In this document: one piece after another, positions 1-12,521 of the stretch | Layout of the letters: each line of letters begins with the position of its first letter | Position numbering within the stretch: position 1 is the stretch's first letter | Assembly: GCF_000006565.2 (NCBI RefSeq) | Contig: NC_031467.1 | Span: forward strand, 1,795,934-1,859,933 | Length of the DNA: 64,000 bases | Reading direction: 5' to 3' | Source of the DNA: Toxoplasma gondii ME49 | Lineage: Eukaryota > Apicomplexa > Conoidasida > Eucoccidiorida > Sarcocystidae | Position numbers and translations under genes: made by a program | The notes under the pieces: model-generated | Seen by the model: the letters and a program-made list of their open reading frames with translations, nothing else | Databases searched by the model: none | Told to the model about the DNA's origin: nothing

Positions 1-737
1 CACAGAGACGTTCTGTCTGTCTTTTAGCTTCGGCCGCGGCGCCGCAAACGCATGCGACACGGTTCAGTTTCCTCGCGAGAGTGGAGTCTCCCGAAAGCCT
101 GCCGTCTCTGCGTTTGAGAAGCGAACGCATGAGGTTCTCCGAGACAGACAACGAGCGAGTCACTGCTCACGAAGCGCAGCGTACGAAAGCCAGAGACTCA
201 GGAAACTCGCTGTTGCTCTCGCATGCAGCCGCACACATAAAAACAAAGAAGAAGAGACTGAAAGGCAGATGACAACAGCAATAGAGAAGTGGGTAGAGAG
301 ATGTAGAGAGACCTAGAGAGACAGATACGAACCGGCAGATATATACAAACAGAGAGACACAGATCAACACATGCAGAGGGAGGAGACTCGAGTGCGCGAG
401 CAATGGAGATCGTCACACGACGGGTCGACAGAAAGACGGAGAACCTTCAATCGACGCAAATCCCCTTACGCATATATATATATATATATGTATATAGACA
501 CACATCGACATATACATATGTATTTACATATATATATATATAGAGAGAGAGAGAGATTTAGATACAGATAGATATAGATATATAGATATACATGATTAGA
601 TGTATGTGCACACTTTGTCCGTCGCTGCGCAAGTCCAGTCGTTACACAAGAGAAGTCGCGGCTGCGAAATCCGCTTTTCCTGCCCCTCAGAATTGGACGG
701 TCTTGCCCTCAAGTCCCCTGGGGGGCTGGCAGCATGT
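1..737. other. Gene-free left edge with AT and GA microsatellites
   Basis: No supportable coding region is visible. The stretch lies downstream of the stop codon of the minus-strand gene ending at 738, so part is probably its 3' untranslated region. Positions 473-591 hold a compound microsatellite: TATATA runs, then (GA)n, then GATATA-type repeats. Short open frames here are low-complexity and have no family resemblance. Confidence 0.6.
473..591. repeat. Compound TA/GA/GATA microsatellite
   Basis: Read directly: alternating TA runs at 473-490 and 527-541, a GAGAGA run at 543-556, then GATATAGATATA units. This is simple-sequence DNA, probably in 3' flanking sequence. Confidence 0.9.
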
Positions 738-3700
738 TTATGACTGGAGAGTGCCTACAGCGAGAACGTAATGATTTGTGTTGACTCCGGCGGCAGAGCT
801 TAGTCCGGGAGGTTCTTCAGACTCCAAGTCTGGCGAGGCTGGAGAGTTCCTTCCGACGGCGTCCGCGGAGACAGGCGCGAGTCGCGGCGTCTCCACCTTC
901 TGCTGCAAGGTCTGCTGGGCGTTCTGCCGGGAAGCCGCTCGCGTTGTCTTCAGCGCGAGCGCGCGAATCAGCGGCGGGTGGACGAAGCGCAGACGCGTGA
1001 GACCCAAGAGAACCTGCCCGGTAGTGCAGTCGTGGATGAAGGCATGTCGTCGATGAAGCTCCTCACAGAGTGCCTGGCGCGGAACGAGGAAAGCACGACT
1101 CGGAAGCTGCGGTGGAGAGAAGAGCGAGAAAGGGAGAGGGAAGGAGAGCAGGCCGAGAGCGAAAAAGAAGACAAGAGGGAGAACACCCGCAAGCAGAAGC
1201 AAGAGAACAGGAAAAAAGGGGAGACATGAGAGGGCACAACACCGCAAACAAGAGAGACCACGAGAGAGAACAAGAGTCCGGACAGGGAAGAAAGAAACCG
1301 AGGACAAAGGAGAGGAGTTCGAGGGAGAGAAAGGGGAGAACGACATGACGCCCCCAAGCGGAAACACGAAGCGACGGTAGAACGAGACGCAAGACGAAGT
1401 AGACAGGAAGAACAGGTATGCGTCGCCTTTACACCCGTGTATCTCTCTCGCTCTTGTGGCTCTCCTGTCTCCTTTGTCTACCTCTCGTCTCTCTTTCTCT
1501 CTCTCCTCCAAATTGTCTTTCGCGGCGAGTGCAAGAGAGGCGCTTGACACACTGAACGCATGTCATGTATCTGTGATTTTCTCTCCCCGTTGAAACGTAC
1601 AACAGCAGCAGCTGGTGGAAACGCGCGCTGCACTTACGAGCATCATTCGCTCGAAGAGCGCAGAGTCAGTGGTCCTCGCCTGCAGCTTTCCGAGCGTCTG
1701 CACGATGCCGATCACGCAGCCGAGCTGGGCGCGCTCCAGAGCCTCGCCGTCTCCTTCTGAACACGCACGCGCCGACATGTCGGTCCCCGCCGCGGCGAGG
1801 CCTGCCTGGCGCGCGGCGGGCGGCGCTTCTCCGACTATAAGCCGAGCGAGGGCGTCGATCAGGTGTTGGTCGTACACCTCCGCCTTCATCGCGAGCATGA
1901 CGATGTTGTGCATTTCCGACAGCTTGAGGCGTTTGCCGCTGTAGGCGAAGGAGGGGCGCAGAGCACTTGTCTCCTCGCCTTGCTCCACAGGTCTTCCTTC
2001 CGAGACTCCGCGCTCCTTTGGCGGCTCTTCGCCGCTGGTCGCCTGACCGTTTTGTGCGCCCGCGCGCGCGTCTCTTCCCTCTCTGCTCTGCGGCGCCGCG
2101 CTTCTCTCCGGGACTTCCCCCATCAGCTCGGCGACGCGGTGAGCGAGTGAGTGCACAAAGACTGCGTCGCGTACCTCTTGCCGCCCGAGGGATCCGAGAA
2201 TGCCGCGCGTCTCCGCGAGGCCGACCGCCGAGATCGTTCCCGTCAGGACCCGCAGCAGGAGGTCTTGGAGCCCAGCTAGCCACGCCTCCGACCGCCGACG
2301 CGGAGAGAGGGCGGCCGCAGGACCGAGTGCATCGTCGGACGAGGCAGGCGCCGCCGCGCTCAGGCTCTCTGAGGCGCGAGGCTGAGCGCCAGGATTCCGC
2401 GCCTCAGTGTCACTTGCCTCCGTCTCCGCAGCGAAGTCATCTGCGAGGAAAGGCAACTCGACCAGCTGGTGTTTCAAGTGATTCAGCGCCTGGAGAAGCT
2501 GCACTGCCTCGCGAGCTGAGCAGAGCGCGACGGCCTGCCCTGCCGCACCTGCCACCGAGTCGAAGGTCTCAGGGGCAGACCCCAAAGAGGTAGAGGCTGC
2601 GGGATCGGCGGACGGCGAAGAAGAGGAAGAAGAGACACCGGGTATGCGCGGCGGAGGCGTCGAAGAAGCCGCGAGACTTTGCAGACAAGTCCAGGAAACG
2701 AGTGCAGCAAGCGGTGGGTCGGGGAAGGGCGAGTACGCGGAGAGCGAGGCCGAGAGGGAAACAGCCGGCGAAACGAGGCCAGAAGAAGGCGACGAAGAGG
2801 TATCAAGGCGACCGCGCGGAGCTGCGGGCGAAGCCAAGGTCGAAGGCGAGAGAGAGAGCGAAGTCGGCGCCGCGCGCTCTCCCGGAGGAGCAGCAGAAGG
2901 CGAAGACGAGCAAAGGAAAGACCCGTGCTGCTGGATGTCCCAGTGCCAGAGAGAAAAGTAGAGAACGACCCAACACTTTCGCTGAACTTCGAGCGGCAGT
3001 GAGGGCAGAGGACAAGTCGAAAGAGACTGAAGCGAAACACGGAAAACCACAGCTGGGTGCCAAGACTCGCGGCCCCAGTCCATGTCGCTCGTCCTCTCCG
3101 CTTCCTCCTCCCGCCTCGCATGCGCGCTCTCGCTCTGCGCATCAGGCGTCTCGCCAACCGTCGGAAAAACGCGCGCTAGCAGGTACCGAAGAACCGGCAT
3201 CTGGACGGCGAACCCAGACGCGCGAGGCAGCAGAGACAGCGCCCCGAGCACCAGGAGCTGTCTGTACACCCAAGCTGAGACGCTGCCACCGCCCTTGCCC
3301 TCGGCCTTGTCCACCCAGACGCGCGTGGAGACCGGGAAAAGCGGCACCGCCCCCGAGACGCACGGACTCGGACGCGGCGACGCTGCAGCAGCCGAGACAT
3401 ATTTCTCCGACGCAGGCTCTGTCGGACAGACTGTCTCCTTTGAAGCGCAGACAGGCTGCGGCTTTGAAACAGGCTGCGGGGATGGGGGAACGTCTGGATA
3501 GCCGGCGCCGGAGAGCGTCGTCAGGTTCGTTGTGGAAGCTGGAGAGGATTCAAACGAGCGAGGTGGAGAAGCGGCAGGGGCGACATGTCTCCGGTGAGAG
3601 AGCAAAAGAGTGAGGAGGCGAACGGAGAGGTGCTCGAGCGCGAGGTTCGTCGAGACAGCCTGCACCAGACCGAGCACACACAGAGAGAGCCTCCAAACGT

Positions 3701-5493
3701 TTGAGTGGAGAACCGAGTGGGCAGCAGCTACAAAGAAAATTCTCAGAAAAAAGGTAGCCCTACGCACAGACGTAGGTTGTTCTCTTGCCGCTTGGAATGG
3801 AGACGACACTCTCCGCACTCGAGCGTCTCTCCAACTTCATCTGCCTGGACTGGCTGGTCGGCACGCATGCAGAAAGTTCACAGATGGGGAGGTCCCAGGC
3901 CAGTGGGCGCCACCCCAGCTGTGCCGACAGCGACTGCAAAGAAACCGGCTTCTTTCAGTGCATGCGAAAGGCAGGCAAGGAAGACTACAGAAGCCGAGTG
4001 GACTTGCAAATGCAAATGCACCTCCGAGGGGGCGGCTGCTCTTGTCTTGACGACAAACAGCTCTCTGAGATTCAAACCGTGACTGCACTGCCCGAAGGCA
4101 AACGCCCGTCTCTCCGGTCATGTGCGCAGTGAGCAATGATTTGCATGGACAGCCTACGATATTCTGGATCTTTCTCGGCACTGCTTTTCTTCTCGTTTCT
4201 CTGTTCAACGCGATCTACCTTGAAGAGACAGAGGTCTCTCTGCAGGAGGCTGTCTCCAGAGGCTCCGGCCGCGGCAGGGGACTCCTCGTTCTCCCTGAGC
4301 GCAGTCAGAAGAGCCTGCTCTGCACTCTTCGCCTTGCTCGCGCCGGCCTCCTGTCCGGCCTGGATCGCCGCCGTGAGTCGCGCGACGGCGCATGCAGTCT
4401 CTCCGCTGTCTCGCTGTCGCTCCACCGCAGCTCGGATCTCCTCGCGGACGCTCAACCAGTCCTCGAGAAGGGTGTCTTGTCGAAACGCATCGGACGCAGA
4501 GAAGCGCGAGGCTGCAGGTGGTGCAGCCGCTGTAGTTGGGGAAGACGCAGAGACAGCCGAAGACGGGTCATCAGCGCCTTCTCGAAAGAGGCGAGAAGCA
4601 GGCTGCGACAGAGCGGTCTTACACGAGAAGGCTGGTGAGAGAGAAGACAAGTCGGACGATTCGACCGCGCTGGAGTCGGCCAACTCTGGCGACGATCGAG
4701 GCTCTTCACGTCGAAGAGAAGCCACATGGGCAAAGGTGCGTCTCGCTTGTCTGTAAAACGTTCCTTCTGAAACATTCCGCAACTTGACTGCGGTGTCAAC
4801 GGCTTCCTGCCGCGACTCGACGGCCCGTGGAATCGCCGCTCGAGAGAGAGAGGAAGAGAGAGAAGGCGAAGCCGGAAATCTCATGAGAGACGCGAAAGGA
4901 GAAGCCCCAGGCCGCGAACGAGTCGCCGGAGAAGAGCTGCAAAACTCCAAAGAGGAGAGCGGACAAAAAGCCGAGGAAGCCGAGGAAGCAAGGAGAGAAG
5001 ACAGCGGCGGCGTGGAGAACGGAGGAAACGGTAGGCCGGCACAGTCATTTCCAAGAGAAGTCCTCGTCCTCGGCGAAGAAGCAAACGACACTGCACCCCA
5101 GAGGGAGACGTCGTCGCCTTTGTCGTCTCTCGCGCCTGCAGCTTTGCGTGATCCTCTCCAGTGTCTCCTCAGGCGACGAGCGTCTCCACGAGTCGTGTGC
5201 TCTCGGCGCTCGGCTGTCTCTCCCTGTCCGCGAACTCCTCGCTTCAACCCCAGCGGCCTCCGCTGCGGAGGAAGCGGCTGCCGGCCGCTGTGTCGCAGCG
5301 AAGAAGAGGCATTGTCCTTGCCAGTCCTCTCGCGAAGTAAAGATACACAGCAGGCGTCTCCCTGTCTGACGCGGAACTGCGGCGACGGAGCATATCCTCG
5401 GCCCTGAGGTGAGAGAGCGCGACAGAGCGCGTTTGCGCCCGAGGCCAGCGACGCCCGCGAGGAGCGGACGGCTGGAAGGGGAGAGAAGGGCAT
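738..5493 (-). CDS. Large helical-repeat protein, possible organellar RNA-binding (HPR/FASTK-like) family
   Basis: Proposed three coding exons on the minus strand: 5493-4158, 3727-1638 and 1106-738, about 1,264 residues. The first in-frame ATG is at 5493. The N terminus is rich in Arg, Ser and Ala and poor in acidic residues, like an apicomplexan mitochondrial or plastid presequence. The rest alternates Ser/Ala/Pro-rich linkers with hydrophobic helical segments, for example around LSEMHNIVMLAMKAEVYDQH and ending in ERMML before a GTAAGT donor at 1637-1632. These look like the degenerate 35-40 residue helical units of FASTK/HPR-type organellar RNA factors, a family expanded in apicomplexans. 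No C-terminal RAP domain is visible. The second intron (1107-1637) is well supported and in phase. The first donor is uncertain (4158, 4104 or 4089 all fit the phase). The coding call is fairly secure; the family assignment is an inference. It is transcribed divergently from the gene at 7482. Confidence 0.6.
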
Positions 5494-6588
5494 TTGCGGC
5501 AACGCAGCGAGAGCTCGTACGGAAACGAGGAAGAAAGACGAGACTCAGGCCACTGAGAAAGGCGTAAGAACTGAAGGTTCAAGAAATCGCTACACGTGAT
5601 GGGGGAGACGGCGCATTCTTGAGGCGGCAAAAGCAGAGCAGTGTCTCGGACGGGCGGCGCAGGAACATCCGCTGTCGAGAGAGAACGCTCACGGTTTTGC
5701 GCAGGTTCTGAGCAGGCAGCTTTCGCGGCAGAAACTGGGGTGTATGTACTCCCGAGAAACGCGGGCGTTCTCCGCGCGCGCTGCTGACCCGGCCAAGAGT
5801 GTCGATTTTTGCGTCACTGGGGGTGGCTCTGCTCGAAATCCCTCCCGTCTCCCAGTCTTTGACGCATGTTTGACAGTTCGAAATCAAGACTTGAGGGGGG
5901 GAAAGGTTTGCTTCCTCAGACGTCCCGAGACTTGGGAACAACTCGGATCGAAAGAGAAGCCCAGTGATCGACGCATGCGCCGATTCATGAGACCGCGCGC
6001 TGTGCAGATTTGCGCCGTTTCAACATTCCCTGCGGACTCGAAATGCACACATCTCTTCACAAATGAGCCGTGGAACGCTTCAGCGGAGTGTGACCCTGCA
6101 CTGCTGCTCTCGACGTCTTTTTTCCACGGCGCGTCGGCAAGAAGTCAACCTCAGATGCTCGTCGTCGAGGTGTCGGAGGGCGCAAAAGTCGCAGCGGTTT
6201 TCGGCTCTTGTGACGCTGTCTTGTCTGAGGCTCGCTTTTCTCAGCTTTCGCGGGGGAGCGACGCAGCTCTCGTTGCTGGCGACTTTCTCGGCGCTCACAA
6301 GGCTCTGCGGTGCGGCGTGAGGTCCGCAACACAGCTTTCTTGCGTTTTCCGCGTGCATCGAATCTCGCCGATTTGTCTGTCCCCGTCAGAGAGACGTCCG
6401 CGAACTGCGAACCGTAAATTCCCTCAGAATTCTGCAGCGTTCTCTCGCGACCTCGAGACCGATCACCCTGCTCGAGATTGAGGTCAAGAGAAACTGCGAG
6501 CCGGCACTGTGGAGGCAAATCGAGGAGAGACAGATATGTCAACTTCGCAGTCTTTCACTCCGTTACCATTAAGACGCTGCCCCCTATG

Positions 6589-6620
<32 letters not shown>

Positions 6621-7481
6621 ACGCTTCGGGACTTGTTGACGGGAAATCATGGCGGCTTTTTTCTGTACGAACCGCGCGGTGTGTTAGCTTTTTGAGATTC
6701 CTTGACAGGCATGCGTCGTCGCGTCGTGGTTTCCTTGACCCACGAGTGCTCGTGCTGCGGTGAAAGAAAGGATCGAGTTTCGTGAGTTGCGCTGGCGTCC
6801 CGCATGAGGAGTCCGAAGTGCGACCGTCTGTGCAGAGCCAAAGAAGGTTTGGGGAAGCTGGCCGCCGGTTGGTGGCTTTGAGAATGCCCACATCTTTTCC
6901 CTTGGTTTTCCGACTCCTCGCTGTCTGCGAGACAAGCGCCGTGACTCTGTCTCTGTCTGCGCACAAAAGCAGGCGTTTTCGCCTCTCTCTGCTCGCGACC
7001 GAAACCGCCGACGATCACCTGGAGACAACGGTCCGCGCCGCTGAAACGCGAGCTGAACTTCGCTTCAGAGCAGTTTCGATTCCAAAGCTACGGTGTTCCA
7101 AGACACTCAGAGACCTCCGCAGCTCTTCCAGACGTCAACACAATACGACGTGAAGAACCAGAGCTCGAGACCCGGCGCCGACTGCAGATCTCTTCCTTTC
7201 TGGCGAGCAAGAGGGCGCCCGACGGTCGATACTTCCTTTTTATGTTCCGTGCGAGGACCGCAGCTGTCCACTCATCGCCGCTGCTCGCTTCACCTTTCGC
7301 TGTTCTTCATCAGCGCAAACAGACACAGGCTCATCCCTCCACTTGCCTGCGCGAGAAGCCAGCAAAGGAGAACTGGGCTGGACTGAGTTTTTCAACGAAG
7401 TCAAGCGTTAGAACTTCGAGTCCGTGGGACCGGTTCCTTCTTCGCAACAGCTGAAGCTCGACTGCCTTCTCTCGCTTCAGA
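5494..7481. promoter_or_regulatory. Divergent intergenic region between two gene starts
   Basis: About 2 kb separate the minus-strand start at 5493 from the plus-strand start at 7482, so both promoters and 5' untranslated regions should lie here. A CGCATGCG palindrome, matching the YGCATGCR motif reported in Toxoplasma promoters, is at 5972-5979. A TA/TG microsatellite is at 6586-6620. A 245-codon open frame at 5744-6481 has no protein-like features and I do not call it. A pyrimidine stretch plus CAG just before the ATG at 7482 suggests a 5'-untranslated-region intron. Confidence 0.5.
6586..6620. repeat. TA/TG dinucleotide microsatellite
   Basis: A TATATA run passes directly into a TGTGTG run. 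It lies in the intergenic region upstream of the gene at 7482. Confidence 0.9.
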
Positions 7482-9407
7482 ATGAGAGTCCTGGGCTCGC
7501 CGCAGTTGCCGTCGTTTCGCCTGTCGGACCGGGCGGGGGCGGTGATAGCCAGGGCGCTCTCCTTTTCTTCTCTTCACAGACAGGTGACTCCTCCGACGTT
7601 TTTCTCCCCTCTCGTCTCGGTCAGGATCTTCGGCGCAAACGCCTCAGGTGACTGCTCTGCAGAAACCCACAGAGGGCCGTGGCGACTTTTCAGTTCTTTT
7701 CAACAGCGTCAGCGCATGCGGTCCATGAGCTCGAGGGCCTCTGCGCATGAGTCTGCAACCGGCGCGCCGGTCTCTGGGGATGTCTCCGCAGAGAAGAAGG
7801 AAGGAACAGAGGCGAGAGACTGCAGATGGCCGGAGCAGAAAGGTGGAGGCGACGGGGAAGCAGAAGACTCAATGGCCCTCAACGAGAAGCGAAGTCTCCT
7901 TTCTCGCGTTCTGACGCTCGAACAGCGCGTCGGAGCTCTCGAAAGAGCCTTGAGAGAAAACGAACGACAGCTAAAGGAATTCGTCATCGAAAAAGTGAGA
8001 GCAACTCGCAAAGGCTCTTCCTCCAATTGTCTCTACGTAACCCGAAGGACCTCTCCTCCTATTTATGTGCAATGACCGTTGCACTTTTATGTGTATTTAT
8101 GCGTTATGTTTATCTATTTATGTTCAACTGTACATCCGTATATGTTTTCAAAATATATATATATATATATGCATATACCGGCAAATTTATTTATATATAT
8201 TTACACATATGTTTGTATATATGTGTGTATATGTATTTGTCTTTGTATATGTATTTTCAAGTATAGGTGTATATGTGTGGTTACGTGGGCGTACATGTAT
8301 GCTCGAATGAAATATCTTCGGGAGAGACGACTGGGCAGGATCGCATGGACTCAGTTTGAGGCGGTTTACGTGGAATCTTCACGCGACGGTGGAGAGCGCG
8401 TTTTGACGGTGTTTTGTTGGTTGACGGGCCTCTCGACGGACTGCAGAGGCTCTTTGGAAGTGATGGTTGGTTTCAGAGCCCAGACAGCGCCGTGTCTGAC
8501 GTTTCTCGTTCTTCAAATCGTCTCTGGACTGCCCGCGGGGAACGGCGAAGGCCGCATGTGAGGCGTGGAGATCCCTGGTAGCACGCAGAGTCCGGAGTCT
8601 GTGCGCTCGAGAGGGGTCTCCGAAAAGAGTTTCTCGGAAGCGGCGACGCCGTTTGGAGACCTCGACGCTGCGCGTCTGAAGGCTGTGCGCTCTCGCGCAT
8701 GTGCGGGGGAGGTCGCGATTTCTCCACACCTCCGCGGCGCGCGTGAAGAGGACCTCGCTTGTCAGGCCAGCGCGATTCTGGCGTTTGAGAGGGGGGGGTG
8801 TCGCCTCTGTGTGTGCAGCTCTTGCGTGGGTATGCGTTTCTGTTTCGAAACAAAGAGGAAGAGAGGCGAGAAGGTCAGACTCTGAAGGAGAGAAGTGAGG
8901 AGACGAATTCCGGAAAGGCGCGTCCGCGAACGCCTCTTCTCCAGCAACTCTCCTCCTCGAGTTTACACGCTCTTTCCACTGCACATCCTTCTCAACAACC
9001 TCGCGGGTCTGTCCAAGACTTTCACTTTTTGATGTCATGGCTTTGCGGCCACTGTGCGTTTGACAGGCGTCTGGAGTCGCGGTTGCGTTTTTGCGCAGGT
9101 CCTCGATCTAGAAGATGAACTTCGCACGCTCGATCCCCGGCACCACACAGTCTCCGCCGTCGGCTCCTCCAGTCGACCAGGAGAAGCAGCTTCTGAGGCG
9201 ACGAACTGCATGCAGCCTTCGCATGTTGTGGTTGAAAGCTTCGAGGGAGTGGGGGAGACTCTTCAGGGCGCCACCGTCGAGTCGGCAGAGAGCGTAAAAA
9301 GCGAGAGTGGTGAGGGAGACAACCCGTTCATCATCGACACCCCCTGCTCGGTCAGCACCGTGTGTACAGACACCCCACGCAGGCAGCGAGGGAGATCACG
9401 CGAGTGA
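7482..9407 (+). CDS. Uncharacterised coiled-coil protein with presequence-like N terminus
   Basis: Two exons, 7482-7994 and 9099-9407, joined in phase 0 (GAAAAA|GTGAGA donor, TTGCGCAG acceptor), give 273 residues. Residues 1 to about 85 are rich in Arg, Ser and Phe with few acids (for example ARALSFSSLHRQ), which fits a mitochondrial targeting sequence. A second in-frame ATG at 7716 would remove this part. Residues about 130-180 form a heptad-like coiled coil that runs smoothly across the splice junction (ERALRENERQLKEFVIEK then VLDLEDELRTLD), which supports the intron. The C-terminal third is acidic and Ser/Thr-rich, then ends in an Arg-rich tail (PRRQRGRSRE). I do not recognise a family; a lineage-specific mitochondrial subunit is one possibility. 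An AT-rich microsatellite near 8150-8280 lies in the intron. Confidence 0.65.
8140..8290. repeat. Intronic TATATA/TATG microsatellite
   Basis: A TA run at about 8152-8170 is followed by imperfect TATATG/TGTATA units to about 8280. It is inside the intron of the gene at 7482-9407. Confidence 0.85.
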
Positions 9408-12400
9408 TCTGCCGGCCCGCGTGCAGCGGACAGCGAGCTTTGAAGGGAGTGGAGGAGAGAAGCAAAGAAGTCTTGCTGGCAGGAGAAGCAAATCTACAGG
9501 GTCGACGCTGAGCAGTGGGAGCGACGAGAAACGCATCTGGTTGACCGCCTGAGCGTACACCAGGAGACGATAAGGGCAGAGAGCCGCTCCGCGAGCCTGT
9601 TTGTGTGTGAAGGCAGTGTGCTGCAGAGATATTTGCATGCGGCGAGAAGACGGGGAGGAAGCTGCAGGTGGAATTCGAGCGCAGGCGAGAAACGCTACAC
9701 AAAAGAGAAACAGCATGTTGCCTGAGGAGCACAACCCGAGGTCGACGCGAGAGCCGAACCAGCGTTTCGACTGCGTAGACTTTTCTCGCGCGTTGACGAG
9801 CGCTCAGGAGAGCGACAAACACCACCAGGAGAGTCTTACGTACAAACGCGCATATGTTGTTATGCACGTAAACGTCTTTGTATGTCTGTGCATGTGTGTG
9901 GAAAATGCATGCCGGTGTATTATACTTAGATAGTTCAGGGTGCTTCGTGGCGCGAGGCCTTTGAACGCATGCGAGCGCGACAACCGGAGAACTGGAAAAC
10001 AAATGAATTGCATGCAGAGTGCCGTCCAAGTGGCAGACTGCATGGGGAGGGCAGGGAGGAGCATCGACGCTCCAAGCGGATTTTGAGATTCGTTTTTCTT
10101 GTCACTCGGCTCTATGGGAACGGTGGTAGGGCAAGAATGAGAGTCGCAAATTATCGACGATCAGCGCTTTTTAGTCCATATATATATATGTATATATATC
10201 GGTCAACTGTTTCACCGATAACTCATCAGAAGTTCAGGAAAAACGAACTATGGATCAGACCCTCAGAGTTCACGCACGGTACTGGGAAGTAGGCGGTCGC
10301 GTTATGCCGTTGAAGAACGAGTTCCGAATCCTATTTTTAGCTCACAAGTAGCGAGATGTTCAGAGCAAACACGGGGAAACAGTTCGATTTCAAGGACGCA
10401 CGGGTGAGTGAACTGCACCGACAAGGTCGCTCACGAGCGTGTACACAAATTTGTCGAAGAGTGGGGAGTGGGACGCAGGCGCTAAGTTCCTCGCTGAAGA
10501 ACGTCTCTTGTGCATGTGCAAGCGGGTGTCTAGCCCAAACAAATAAGCGGATGCAGGTGGGAGAAACTCGTTGGCAGCTGAAAACCGTGCGCGTCCATAT
10601 CTACGGACATAAGCGTCCTCCTTTGACACGTGCTGGCAGTGGCAGCAGCAACGTCCCCAACATGCCGCCTGCTGTGCGTAACAAAACGTGAGATAGCAGA
10701 GCCGATTCTCGGTTCTTTTCGATGTTACTAGAAAAGATCGAGCGTTCTAATTGGCCTCCGATTCAGGTGAACCCAATAATTGCAGGGGGTTGGGTTTCCA
10801 GCTGGCTCCTGGCGGTACATGTGTGTAGCTTCGCCGACCACGTGCGTCTCCTTCGTAGACAGCGTGGGAACTAACGGTCTCCCTCCACAAGAAAAGGATG
10901 AATCTCAACTGCTGAAACATTCAGAGTCGGCAACGGAGAAACGAAGGTGTTCAGGAATTCTGGTCACAGCCGGTGGTGGAGAGTTCCCCTTCCCTGTTTC
11001 CGTGTCACCCCTTGACGAGGCAACACACACGTTACCTCCCAAAAACCTACCTCTCCACTGTCCGCAGCGTTGCTCGGAAAAGTGGCAAATCTGTGCGCGT
11101 TTTTAGTTTTCGTGCTACAGAAGGTGACCCACACGCGATGAGGGTCTTGTGAAGTGGGCTTTTGAGTGGTCGAAAGCATACAGCTCTGCAACTGCAAAAC
11201 GGTTTCACATGCTCGGGGTTGACGAACAAAGCCGGACCTGGCAGAAGGATCTATACAAGAACTCTCGGGCGGCATCCCCTTCAGTGTCTGACAGTGAAAA
11301 CAGGGTTTCTTTTCCAGCACTCCCGAAAAAAGCTTTCAGTCGCACTTTCGATCAGCGCTCGCAGAGCACGCACAAGTCCCTCACAACGGCCTTTGAGGCG
11401 CCGCGCACTTGCCAGCGTGAGAGCAGCTCCACGCGCCTGACAAGTACCGATTTCCACCTCTGAATAGTCTTCGAGTCTCTCGAAAGCGGATCTACATTTT
11501 TCATAAGGAAACGGGAAATCACAAAAGTGGAATACGGAGGAGGGCCGTGGGATATCCGAGGGCTGGGGTTGGCAATGTGGAAGAGGAGTTCACACCTCAT
11601 GCTACGTTTTTAGAAAGACTGTTTTTTACAGCTCACCAAACGGCGTCGAAACTCTGGTTTGTTTCATTTTTTCTCATCTTGACTGTTCCTGTGCGGTGGG
11701 AGGAACAGTGGGTCGGAGAAGCTTAGTGTCGAAATGCGAACTTTGTGCTGGGGAAAAGATGCCAGCCTCGACCGGCGCTGTTCGCGTCTCCTCTCGCGGG
11801 GGCTAGCCGGTCATCGACGCGCTCGCGCGCTCTGTGGTCTTGCTTGACATAGTCAATGTAACTCGTGGGGAAGACGGCTTCAAAAGCCGGTGAGAGCCGA
11901 GTTTTTATTTTCCAAGGTGACTTCCTCGCACATTCTGACTTCCATTAGTCCGTTCTTTCTCCGAGCCTGAGAGAAGGCGGAGGCTCTGCCGCCTTTTTCC
12001 CCGCGGTGACTCAGAAATAGCGCGATACCACGATCCTCGCCACCGTAAGCTTCGTCGTAGACCAGAACGTGCATGTCAGACAGCTGGAACGTCTGCGCTT
12101 ATAAAAGCGTGAAGAGGAATAAGTGTGTCGATGGAAATACTGTTCGGGTCGTCCGTTATCCTGCTTTTTCTCGGGGTGTCGAAATCGTTGTCGACTCAAC
12201 TTCTCAGGAGAGCCGGGTTCTCTGGCCGGTATCCGAGCGCGCGTCAAGTGCAGTGCCCTGGCAGCGCCTGTGTGCATAGACCACTCGTCGCAGAAGCTCA
12301 GTTATGTTATTCAAACAGATGAGGATCGCGGGTTCGTGTATTCACTTTTTACAAGAGGCACAGGGGCTTTTGGCACCGAGGCGATATCTGCGTGTGTGTG

Positions 12401-12521
12401 TGTGTGTGTGCAGTTCGAGCGAACTCCGGCGCAGGTGTTCAAACAAAGAAGCGTGGCGCGCTAGACTTTTCGTTTTAGTCAGTTTTGGAGACACTACTTC
12501 GAAACCGAGAGTTTAGAAACA
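9408..12521. other. Intergenic, no supported gene
   Basis: This 3.1 kb lies between two plus-strand genes. Open frames here (for example 10356-10691 and 10780-11106) are short, lack family resemblance and have no convincing splice partners. It probably contains the 3' untranslated region of the upstream gene and the promoter of the downstream one. A TA microsatellite is at 10178-10199 and a (TG)n run at 12391-12410, about 110 bases before the next ATG. Confidence 0.5.
12391..12410. repeat. (TG)n dinucleotide run upstream of the next gene
   Basis: Ten TG-type dinucleotides in the predicted 5' region of the gene beginning at 12522. Confidence 0.9.

Noticed and set aside
5744..6481. 245-codon frame upstream of the gene at 7482
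   Set aside because: No domain or targeting sequence, and a shadow frame of similar length exists on the opposite strand. Treated as intergenic.
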